This document shows positions 1 to 7,136 of a DNA stretch of 64,000 nt, in pieces; position 1 is the first letter of the stretch; the number at the start of each line of letters is the position of its first letter. Under the pieces are notes generated by a model that saw only the letters and a list, made by a program, of their open reading frames with translations, was not told the DNA's origin and did no database searches. This DNA is from Gemmatimonadaceae bacterium (GTDB taxonomy: Bacteria > Gemmatimonadota > Gemmatimonadetes > Gemmatimonadales > Gemmatimonadaceae). The DNA is taken from assembly GCA_025358925.1 (NCBI GenBank), contig JANYHT010000062.1, forward strand, positions 62,001 through 126,000, in the 5' to 3' direction. Both the position numbers and the translations under genes were made by a program.

Positions 1-507
1 AATACGATGCTGATCGTGCAATAACGCGTAGAGCGACTCGATGGCGACTGCGTGCGCAGAATCACGCTTGCGCTTCGACTCCTGAATAATGACTTCCAAT
101 TCGCGCGCGAGTTCATCCGAATCGATGACTGATCGTGCATACGCATCGAACTGAATCTCCAATCCTTGCACGAACGCTGTGGAGGGCAGTACGGTGAAAT
201 AGCTGGTATGATCATAAATGGTATGCGCATTGAGATATCCACCATTGGCTTTGGTCTCGCGCGCAATCTGACCGACACCACGTGATGGAGTTCCCTTGAA
301 AAACATGTGTTCGAGCACATGCGCGATACCGACCATGTCGTCAGTCTCGTCGAAATACCCGACCTTGACATGTGTAACAATTGCTACGACCGGTGCGGAT
401 TGATCGCGACGTACCAACAGAGTAAGCCCGTTTGGCAGCACCGTGCGAATTGTGTCCGCATGGAGGGCCAGCACATCATTTGCTGTACCCGATATCGCAG
501 TGGTCAT
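1..507 (-). CDS. M16 (insulinase-type) zinc peptidase, N-terminal 169 residues, cut by window edge
   Basis: The N-terminal catalytic half of an M16 metallopeptidase of the pitrilysin/processing-peptidase type. The inverted zinc motif HxxEH is intact as HVLEH at residues 63-67. It is followed by the usual MFFKGTP stretch and by NGGYLNAHT and DHTSYFTVLP segments, all hallmarks of the family. The ATG at 507 overlaps the stop of the upstream TPR gene (ATGA), so translation is probably coupled. I see no signal peptide in the first 20 residues (MTTAISGTANDVLALHADTI), so a cytoplasmic location is likely, although many relatives are periplasmic. The rest of the protein lies beyond the left edge. The substrate is unknown. 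Family assignment is secure; physiological role is not. Confidence 0.9.
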   Translation of the reverse strand, partial: MTTAISGTANDVLALHADTIRTVLPNGLTLLVRRDQSAPVVAIVTHVKVGYFDETDDMVGIAHVLEHMFFKGTPSRGVGQIARETKANGGYLNAHTIYDHTSYFTVLPSTAFVQGLEIQFDAYARSVIDSDELARELEVIIQESKRKRDSAHAVAIESLYALLHDQHRI

Positions 508-1535
508 CGCGAGGCTGGTGGTGTCGGTGGCGGCGGAGGAGGCGCCGCGTCATTCACGCAGCTGTTCCAGTCTCCGGGACCCGCACGATCTGACCAACGC
601 TTTGATTCGTCCACTCGGCCCAGCCGGACGAGCGCGCACGCGAGAAATCCTTGTGCGACATGATCCATCGGATCGAGTTGGAGCGCGCGTACGTAAAATC
701 GTCGCGCAATTTCTGGTGTCCCGTCAGCCAAAAGTGCTCCCGCGAGTTCGCGATTGGCCAGTGCACTGGTTGGCGCGACGCGCACGGCCGCTTCGAGGTA
801 GCGGCGCGCGACGAGCGAGTTTCCGTCGTCGCGCGCAATGCGTCCAAGGTACACGAGCGGTCGCACATCGTCCGGTTGTTCTTGTGCGGCTTTCGCGAAC
901 GCAATGCGCGCCGTTTCGCGCGACCCGCGTTGATATGCCGCGAGTCCGTCTTCCATGGCCGTGGATTTCTGTCGCAATCCGTACACGTACCACGCGCCCG
1001 TACCGCCCAAGAGCACAGCAGCCAGTATCGCGAGCAACACCCCAGGAGACCGAAAGACTCCACCGGATGGCGTGACGACACTATCCCACGCGGCCGCTGG
1101 CGCGAGCGGAGGAGGCACGTCCGTCGACGACGCTTTCGATATCCGAGTCGTTGGCGTCGGAGACCAGTTGGTCACGGCGAAGTCTAACGCTTCCAAGGCA
1201 TCCGTCGCGAGACGACGCTCCGTGTCCGACGGCGCATCTTCTAACGTCGACTCGACAGGCGTTGGCTCCTGCGTCTGCTCCTGCCACCCGTGTAACGCGA
1301 TCAATGCGTGCGCGCCCTCAAGCGACAATCGCTCAAGACGGCTGGCTTCGCGCACCAGCGCCTGTCCATTGAGATCCGCGCGTTCCGTAACCGCACCGAG
1401 CACAGATTCGACGGCGCTCCACATGCGCACGGCGCGCTGCGCCGACGCGTCAACGGCGGAACCGCTGATTACGGGCGTAAAGACAGCTCGCGCCGCATTC
1501 AGCGCGGCGCGAGTGCCCTCCGTTTCAGCGAACAA
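504..1535 (-). CDS. Single-pass membrane protein with C-terminal TPR repeats
   Basis: About 343 residues. The N-terminal third is an alpha-helical, Ala/Arg-rich region without a recognised domain. One hydrophobic segment (GVLLAILAAVLLGG) lies near the middle. The C-terminal part reads as two or three tetratricopeptide repeats, for example AYQRGSRETARIAFAKA and ARRYLEAAVRVAPTSALA. It ends in a short proline run (PPPPPPTPP). TPR proteins of this form usually act as scaffolds at the inner membrane. The start is uncertain. I chose TTG at 1535, which overlaps the end of the upstream TPR gene by 11 bases; internal GTG and ATG codons about 45 residues later are alternatives. The frame stays open further upstream, but that part overlaps the clearly coding upstream gene. 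The stop overlaps the M16 start, so all three genes look like one operon. Confidence 0.75.
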   Translation of the reverse strand: MFAETEGTRAALNAARAVFTPVISGSAVDASAQRAVRMWSAVESVLGAVTERADLNGQALVREASRLERLSLEGAHALIALHGWQEQTQEPTPVESTLEDAPSDTERRLATDALEALDFAVTNWSPTPTTRISKASSTDVPPPLAPAAAWDSVVTPSGGVFRSPGVLLAILAAVLLGGTGAWYVYGLRQKSTAMEDGLAAYQRGSRETARIAFAKAAQEQPDDVRPLVYLGRIARDDGNSLVARRYLEAAVRVAPTSALANRELAGALLADGTPEIARRFYVRALQLDPMDHVAQGFLACALVRLGRVDESKRWSDRAGPGDWNSCVNDAAPPPPPPTPPASR

Positions 1536-2670
1536 TGCGGAGCAGCCCTGCGTCCGCACTGCCTTTGATAAACGCCTCCGGCGCGTGTGCTGCGATAAGC
1601 GTTCCTGTTGCACCATAATGTCGACGCGATTCGGACGCCATGTACTCGTCAACCGGACGCCCGTCACTGCGCGCATCACGTAACGCTTGCACAATCTCGT
1701 CCCATGTACCGTCAAACGTACTCCCATCGCCCATGACGATCCGATGCGGCCCCTCACTCGCCAGGACATCGGCCGACACACGCGCCGCCTGCTGCTGATG
1801 AGCCAATCCACTGAGCAACGAGCCAAGCGTTTCAAGGTGCCCCTGCGCTTGCGACATTGCCGCGTGTTCCTGTTCGGCGAACGATTGCTCGACCTCCGCC
1901 AGCAGCTCGTCGATCGCGTCCAGCTCTCCCGTCAGCTCAACCAATCGCGCTTCCCACGGACGGAGCTCGGGATCTTCGTCCGTGAGCTTGTACACGGATT
2001 TCTTGAGCTCCATCAACCGCCAGATCCCAAGCTCATCCCAATGGTCTTCTGGCGTCGTCTTGTCGAATTCCGCGATTGCAGAATCCACGTCACCGCCATC
2101 GTATAAAAGATTGGCGAGATATACCCGCGCTTCCGCAAACTCTGGATCGAGCGACAGCGCGCGACGCAGCGCCGTCATCGCTTCGTCGTCGAGCCCCAGC
2201 CGATGCTTAGCATACCCGACGCAGGCCGCCGCTTCAGCAGAATCGGACGCCTGCGACACGCCGCGCTCGAAGTACAACAGCGCGTTGTCCACGAACCCTT
2301 CGCGGAAGAGCGCCCGCCCAATCTGTAACATCAAATCGATGTCGTCTTCATAGCCGAGCTCGATCGTGCGATCAAATTGGCGCATGCCATGATCCACTTG
2401 GCCGAACTTCAGCAAGACTTCACCGAGTCCAGCCAACGCATCTTCGTGATCCGGGTCATAGACCAACGCTTCGTCGAAGCTGCGTCGTGCCCACGCGAAT
2501 TCATCTCGCGCTAATCGGGCATACCCGACACCGACATGCAGTTCTACGGCGTTAGGATATAGCCGTAACCCCTCACGCAGCATGGCAAGCGCTTCGTCAT
2601 ACTGCGCTTCGTTGTACAACACGTGCGCGCGTTCGTCGTATTCCTCGGAACTCAGGAATGGAGTAGACAT
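1525..2670 (-). CDS. TPR repeat protein (cytoplasmic)
   Basis: 381 residues. The first 210 or so residues are a run of about six tetratricopeptide repeats (for example ALAMLREGLRLYPNAVELHV, ARRSFDEALVYDPDHEDALA and AMTALRRALSLDPEFAEARV). A charged, partly coiled-coil middle and a C-terminal segment without a recognised family follow. There is no signal peptide or membrane segment. Such proteins bind partner proteins; the partner is not evident, but the coupled downstream genes (membrane TPR protein and M16 peptidase) are the obvious candidates. The ATG at 2670 is preceded by a GGAGGT Shine-Dalgarno sequence about ten bases upstream, which fixes the start and marks this as the first gene of the operon. 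Confidence 0.85.
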   Translation of the reverse strand: MSTPFLSSEEYDERAHVLYNEAQYDEALAMLREGLRLYPNAVELHVGVGYARLARDEFAWARRSFDEALVYDPDHEDALAGLGEVLLKFGQVDHGMRQFDRTIELGYEDDIDLMLQIGRALFREGFVDNALLYFERGVSQASDSAEAAACVGYAKHRLGLDDEAMTALRRALSLDPEFAEARVYLANLLYDGGDVDSAIAEFDKTTPEDHWDELGIWRLMELKKSVYKLTDEDPELRPWEARLVELTGELDAIDELLAEVEQSFAEQEHAAMSQAQGHLETLGSLLSGLAHQQQAARVSADVLASEGPHRIVMGDGSTFDGTWDEIVQALRDARSDGRPVDEYMASESRRHYGATGTLIAAHAPEAFIKGSADAGLLRIVR

Positions 2671-2796
2671 CCTTTTTCACACCTCCGAAGCGAGCGGGTT
2701 ACCGGATAGTGCCGAGCGCTTGCCAACGTTGTACGACCGGTCTTCACGTGCACCACCTTCTCCAAACTATCTGTGTGTGCTGCTGCTTGTGATACC

Positions 2797-3765
2797 CTAT
2801 GTAGTAATACCCGCAAGGGTTCCGTCCCATTCGCTATCGCCGCGTCCACGTTGCCGGTGTGCAGCGCGCAGCGCAACAAGCTCAGACGCGATCTGTCCGG
2901 CGAGCAAAGCGTTGGCTTCGAGGAGGTCGAGATTAGTGCGCACAGAGGCGCCATTTGTTCGACGCTGCACGTCGGCCAAGAGATACGGTGTCACCGCCGC
3001 ACCGCGAATTCCGTCTTGTGCTGCCTGCGCAAGCGCAGCCATCGTCGCCGACTCGACGAGCGATGCTGGTAACGCGCTGTGCGTCGGTGGTGGTTGTACC
3101 ACGAGCAGCGCACTGGTGCGACCGAGCGCACGATGCGCCAGCCAAATGCGCGCGATCCGTGTCGGCGTGTCAGCCGACGCCGTCAGGAACAATCCAGTGC
3201 CCGTTGTGAAAAAACCCGGTAGCTCGCTGGTACGGTAGCCGACCACGGGAATGCCTAACGATTCGAGCCGTTCGAGCGTTGCAGGCAAATCGAGAATGGA
3301 CTTGGCACCAGCGCATACCACAATGACCGGCGTTCGCGAGAGTTCGATCAAATCGGCCGATTCATCGAACGGCGCGTCGCGATGCACGCCGCCAATGCCG
3401 CCGGTGGCGAATACTTCCACGCCGCTCTGCGCGCAGAGTGCCAACGTCGCCGCCACCGTAGTAGCCCCATCGATGCCGTCGGCCATCGCCACGGCTAAAT
3501 CGCGCGCAGAAACTTTGCGCACACCGTCTCGCGCGAGAAAGCGCTCCAGCGCGTCGGGTTCAAGCCCGAGCACCGGAACGCCTCGGACGATCGCCGTAAT
3601 GGCCGGAGTGGCGTGTGCCGCAAGGACGGCGTCGATCATGCGCGTGGCCGCTTCGCGATTGAACGGGACCGCGAGTCCTTGCGCGAGTACCGAACTCTCC
3701 AGCGCGACAATCGCGTTCCCGCGCGCAAGCGCTTCGGCGATCACTGCAGTGCTCCGCAGCCGCAT
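2797..3765 (-). CDS. psuG: Pseudouridine-5'-phosphate glycosidase
   Basis: About 322 residues, close to the family length. PsuG cleaves pseudouridine 5'-phosphate to uracil and ribose 5-phosphate, the second step of pseudouridine catabolism. The family signatures are clear: IVALESSVLAQGLAVP near the start (compare VALESTIISHGMP in E. coli), GVEVFATGGIGGVHRDA, PVIVVCAGAKSILDLPATLE and SELPGFFTTGTGL. I do not see a PsuK kinase gene next to it, so the kinase is elsewhere or another kinase serves. The start is taken as ATG 3765; in-frame GTG 3768 and TTG 3774 would add one to three residues. It lies immediately downstream of the 81-residue gene ending at 3778, so the two are probably co-transcribed. 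Confidence 0.93.
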   Translation of the reverse strand: MRLRSTAVIAEALARGNAIVALESSVLAQGLAVPFNREAATRMIDAVLAAHATPAITAIVRGVPVLGLEPDALERFLARDGVRKVSARDLAVAMADGIDGATTVAATLALCAQSGVEVFATGGIGGVHRDAPFDESADLIELSRTPVIVVCAGAKSILDLPATLERLESLGIPVVGYRTSELPGFFTTGTGLFLTASADTPTRIARIWLAHRALGRTSALLVVQPPPTHSALPASLVESATMAALAQAAQDGIRGAAVTPYLLADVQRRTNGASVRTNLDLLEANALLAGQIASELVALRAAHRQRGRGDSEWDGTLAGITT

Positions 3766-3777
3766 CACGCGCAACGC

Positions 3778-4023
3778 TCAATCAGCGGCGGCCTCGAACG
3801 CATCACTCTTGCGAGCTTCGACAAGCTCCCAATCTTTCGACGTCGGATCATACACCGCCATGATCTTGATCGTCTCGCCCGACCACGCGTCAAAAATTTT
3901 GCCCGTCTTCTGGTAAATCTTGATTTCGTGTCCGTCTTCGAATTTCAACACCACCATCGGATAATCGCTGTTGGTGTATTGGCGGCGAAGCTTCTTCGGC
4001 GGATGGCTCGTCGGCGCGTTCAT
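3778..4023 (-). CDS. Small soluble protein of unknown function
   Basis: 81 residues starting MNAPTSHPPKKLRRQYTNSD. It is hydrophilic with no signal peptide or membrane segment, and has a compact alternating pattern that suggests a small beta-rich fold (YPMVVLKFEDGHEIKIYQKT, then TIKIMAVYDPTSKDWELV). I do not recognise the family. A longer open frame exists upstream, but ATG 4023 gives a natural start outside the kynureninase-like gene. It ends 12 bases before the psuG ATG, so it is probably the first gene of a two-gene unit with psuG. Nothing in the sequence shows the function. Confidence 0.7.
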   Translation of the reverse strand: MNAPTSHPPKKLRRQYTNSDYPMVVLKFEDGHEIKIYQKTGKIFDAWSGETIKIMAVYDPTSKDWELVEARKSDAFEAAAD

Positions 4024-4127
4024 GCGTATCTCAGTCAGGGGTCGCGAAGGTTCGCGTGGATACACGAGAAAATTGAGTTGCTTAACGCGGCGGCGCCAGC
4101 GGCAATGACGCAAACGATGCACGGCAA

Positions 4128-5324
4128 TCATGTCACGGTGCTCGAAATGCCGGCAAACGCCCGCCACGACTCCGTCGTCAAAATATCGTCGATCGCTGCG
4201 ACACACGTTTCAAGTTCCGCATCGTTTGTATAAAAATGCGGCGCAACACGAATACCCGCGCCCGGACGAAAGTCGATAACGACGTCGCGCGCGAGCAACG
4301 CGCGCGCCACTTCCCCGCCGTGCGGCACATCAAACGCGACGGTACCGCCGCGACGCTCGTCCGTTCGTGGCGCGTGCACGCGCCAGCCGCGTGCATCGGC
4401 CAATGCGATCAGCCGCGACGTTTGCCTGACACTCTTTTCGCGAATCGCCTGCAGACCCGCCTTAGCAACAATCCGCGGGCCGTCGATAGCGGCGAATAGT
4501 GCTGGCACCGCTGGCGTGCCGCCGAGCCATCGCCACGTCCCAGGCGCGTAATCCATGGTGTCAGCAAATGCGAACGGCGTGCGATGCGCCTGCCACCCGG
4601 TTATAGCAGGCGCGAACCGCGCGCTTGCCGAGGAAGACGCGTATAAGAAACAGCCGCCCGGTCCTCCGCACAGCCATTTCAGTACACCGCCGCACAAAAA
4701 ATCCACGCCCAGTGCATGGACGTCGACGGGAATGACGCCCACGCTGTGGTACGCATCGAGCGCCACAATGGCGCCGACGGCATGCGCATGCGCACAGATC
4801 TTCGCGGCATCCATGATATACGCCGACCGAAAAAGCACATGCGAAATGGCGACCAGTCGCGTCCGCTCCGTGATGGCCGCGAGTAAGCGATCAAGGTCAA
4901 TTCCAACGCCATCGTCAGTTGGCACCACCGTTACGCGCGCACCTAATCGACTGGCCAGCGCATCGTACGGGTATCGCACCGACGGGAAATCGAGCGCCGT
5001 CATGACAATCTCATTCCGTTCCGCTGGATAATCCAACGCCGTCAGGATGCTCGTCATCGCCTGTGTAACCGTAGGCACCATCACCACTTCATCAGCCGCT
5101 GCGCCAATGAGCGGCGCGACGATCGCGCCCACCGTCATCGGCATTTCCCACCAGCCGTCGGCCCACGCGCGCACTCCGCGCGCCTCCCACTGCGCCGCGT
5201 ATTCGGCGAGACGCGCTGGCACCCCACGTGGCATCGCGCCGAGGGAGTTGGAGACCAGATACGTCGACGTGGCGAGTATCGGAAATTCGTCACGAAAGCG
5301 GAGCAGAGGATCAAGCACGGGCAT
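4128..5324 (-). CDS. Class V aminotransferase-fold PLP enzyme, kynureninase-like
   Basis: 398 residues. The fold-type I, class V features are clear. The PLP lysine is K216 in GGVLKWLCGGPGG. The cofactor aspartate region reads VALDAYHSVGVIPVD. The N-terminal YLVSNSLGAMPRGV resembles the YLVNNSLGA segment of kynureninases and their relatives. Kynureninase hydrolyses kynurenine or 3-hydroxykynurenine to anthranilate or 3-hydroxyanthranilate. The DAYHS motif and the length fit KynU or a close relative, but no other tryptophan-degradation gene is near, so the substrate is uncertain. It appears to be a single-gene unit on the minus strand, about 100 bases from the downstream small gene. Confidence 0.8.
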   Translation of the reverse strand: MPVLDPLLRFRDEFPILATSTYLVSNSLGAMPRGVPARLAEYAAQWEARGVRAWADGWWEMPMTVGAIVAPLIGAAADEVVMVPTVTQAMTSILTALDYPAERNEIVMTALDFPSVRYPYDALASRLGARVTVVPTDDGVGIDLDRLLAAITERTRLVAISHVLFRSAYIMDAAKICAHAHAVGAIVALDAYHSVGVIPVDVHALGVDFLCGGVLKWLCGGPGGCFLYASSSASARFAPAITGWQAHRTPFAFADTMDYAPGTWRWLGGTPAVPALFAAIDGPRIVAKAGLQAIREKSVRQTSRLIALADARGWRVHAPRTDERRGGTVAFDVPHGGEVARALLARDVVIDFRPGAGIRVAPHFYTNDAELETCVAAIDDILTTESWRAFAGISSTVT

Positions 5325-5444
5325 ATTGGTTGAGGCGGCGATGTGATGAAATCAGTTCTTATCACAGTGTAGTAGCACGGCAATGAAATGGTTATTTCCC
5401 GTTGCACGTTCAAGAACTCGCGCAGCGCAACCGAAAGAACAGGC

Positions 5445-5783
5445 ATGCTGACACCGGCCCGCTCCCTCACTGCCGTCGTACTCAACCAACCCACCACCGA
5501 TCCACTCGGCCGTATTGTACGCGCCTACGACCGTGCCATCGGCGCGTGCGAAGCATTTCAACCCTCGGCGGCGCGAAACGCTATTGCTGTGCTGCGCGGT
5601 GCCATGGAGCTCGACACGCCGGAAGCGCGAAGTTTTGACGCGTTGTACGCGTGGTGTGATGAGGCGGTCCTGCAGCGCGACTTTGTGGGACCGGCGCGAT
5701 GCCTTCGATCCCTTCGTGCAGCATGGTGTCGTGCGGAACAGCCGCGCGCCCTGCCCCCGCGAGCCGATTTGCCTATCTCTTGA
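5445..5783 (+). CDS. FliS-like four-helix protein, orphan
   Basis: About 112 residues. The pattern resembles the flagellin chaperone FliS: LGRIVRAYDRAIGACEAF matches the family's YDxAI helix, AIAVLRGAMELD matches its second helix, and LYAWCDEAVLQRDF then CLRSLRAAW match the LYxYM...L and LxxLRxAW ends. FliS caps flagellin in the cytoplasm before export. No flagellar gene is visible in this window, which would be unusual for a true fliS, and the protein may be a divergent relative with another job. ATG 5445 was chosen over the earlier in-frame ATG 5388 because it has a purine-rich stretch just upstream and matches the family start. Assignment is from pattern only. Confidence 0.5.
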   Translation: MLTPARSLTAVVLNQPTTDPLGRIVRAYDRAIGACEAFQPSAARNAIAVLRGAMELDTPEARSFDALYAWCDEAVLQRDFVGPARCLRSLRAAWCRAEQPRALPPRADLPIS

Positions 5784-5830
5784 CCGACGCATACCGTGAG
5801 CGTGAGTTCGACTGACGCTTACCTGCACGC

Positions 5831-7036
5831 ATGATACCGACACCAACCTCCGCCGTTCGCGCGCACCCGCGCCCTGCACCACCTGATTCTGTAAGGCCGA
5901 GGCTCTCATCGCCACGCATCGGCGTCGTCTTCGGCGGCGGCGCACTGAAAGGACTCGCGCATGTGGGTGCGCTGCGCGCACTCGCTGAGGCGGGTGTGCA
6001 GCCTGCGTTATACGCAGGGTCGAGCATTGGTGCGATGATCGCGGCCGCAGCGGCGTCTGGCATGTCGCCCGAGGTATTGACGGAACGCGCGATGCGTTTT
6101 CGTCGCCGCGACCTGTTTCGTATCAATCATCTCGGCATGTTGATGGAACGCATGTTATCGCGATCCATCTATCTCGAGTCGCCGCTCCGAACGCTCTGCG
6201 ATGAGCTCGTGGCCGATGGCACGTTTGACGATTTCAAAACGCCGCTCTTAGTCACCGCGCTCGACATTGACCGAGCGGCCCCGCTCGTTTTCGGTCGTCC
6301 AGGCCTTCGCAACGTGCGCGTGCGCGATGCCGTGTACGCTTCCTGCGCATTGCCGGGATTTTTCCCCCCGGGCATTGTGGGTGGGCACACGTGCATCGAC
6401 GGCGGGACCACAGACAATTTGCCGGTCGCAATTGCGGCGTTGGATGTCGATGCGTTGATCGCCGTCGACGTCGGAATCGCCGACGTACCGATGGAAACGG
6501 GCATTGCGTCCCAAGGGTTCGCATCAATTTTCATGCGGGCCGCAACGATGATGATGCACGAACAACAACAGCACGCGCTTGAGCGATGGACTTCGCCGCC
6601 GATGCTGCTCATTCGACCCAAGGTCTCGCACATCGGATGGTTTAGTTTTGCGCACGTCGACGAGCTGTTGCAACGTGGGTACGAAGCCACGCGTGACGCG
6701 CTGCGCGATCTGGATGTGCTGCTTCGCGCCCCGGGCGGGATTTTTCCCCGCCGACAGGTGCAGCTCAGCGTGGACCATGAGGCTTGCATCGGATGTGGGC
6801 TCTGTGTAGCGCGCGCGCCGAATATGATGGCCCTCGACGTAGATCGCAAGGCGTACGTGCTCACACGAGAGCATAGTTGGTCCCCAGCGGACGGTGCGTT
6901 TGTGCGCTGTTGTCCAGTCGATGCGATCCATGTGGACCCCATGGCGGAAGCGTCGCCACCAACGGCCTCGTCCGCTGCAACGCCGTCAGGTTCAACGGTG
7001 GCGGTGCGCAGCGTCGCGGCCGATATTAGTTGGTAG
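5831..7036 (+). CDS. Patatin-like phospholipase with C-terminal [4Fe-4S] ferredoxin domain
   Basis: 401 residues. The patatin domain runs from about residue 29 to 290: glycine-rich oxyanion loop GVVFGGGALKGLAHVGAL, nucleophile elbow GSSIG with Ser65, and the DGG of the Ser-Asp dyad in CIDGGTTDNLP. The bacterial RssA/YchK-type family hydrolyses acyl esters of lipids in the cytoplasm or at the inner membrane. Residues about 315-375 form a second domain with CIGCGLCV and CCPVDAIHV, which reads as a single-cluster ferredoxin. A Pro/Ser/Thr-rich tail follows. There is no signal peptide. The two-domain fusion is the notable feature: it suggests redox control of, or electron delivery linked to, a lipase. 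The fusion is in a single uninterrupted frame. Confidence 0.9.
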   Translation: MIPTPTSAVRAHPRPAPPDSVRPRLSSPRIGVVFGGGALKGLAHVGALRALAEAGVQPALYAGSSIGAMIAAAAASGMSPEVLTERAMRFRRRDLFRINHLGMLMERMLSRSIYLESPLRTLCDELVADGTFDDFKTPLLVTALDIDRAAPLVFGRPGLRNVRVRDAVYASCALPGFFPPGIVGGHTCIDGGTTDNLPVAIAALDVDALIAVDVGIADVPMETGIASQGFASIFMRAATMMMHEQQQHALERWTSPPMLLIRPKVSHIGWFSFAHVDELLQRGYEATRDALRDLDVLLRAPGGIFPRRQVQLSVDHEACIGCGLCVARAPNMMALDVDRKAYVLTREHSWSPADGAFVRCCPVDAIHVDPMAEASPPTASSAATPSGSTVAVRSVAADISW

Positions 7037-7136
7037 CCTCGTCGGTACCAGGGTCTTTCCCGCGGCGCGATGAGTGGCTCAGTCCTGAACGCGTGTGACC
7101 ATCCACGGGATGTGTTGCGCGCCGGACCCGTCATCT

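Noticed and set aside
1536-1835. Upstream extension of the membrane TPR gene up to 1835.
   Set aside because: It overlaps the well-supported end of the upstream TPR gene in another frame; the extension is Arg-rich and non-domain.
6169-7134. Long open frame antisense to the patatin-ferredoxin gene (321 codons).
   Set aside because: It is the mirror of a clearly coding gene; composition is Ser/Arg/Thr-rich without domain features.
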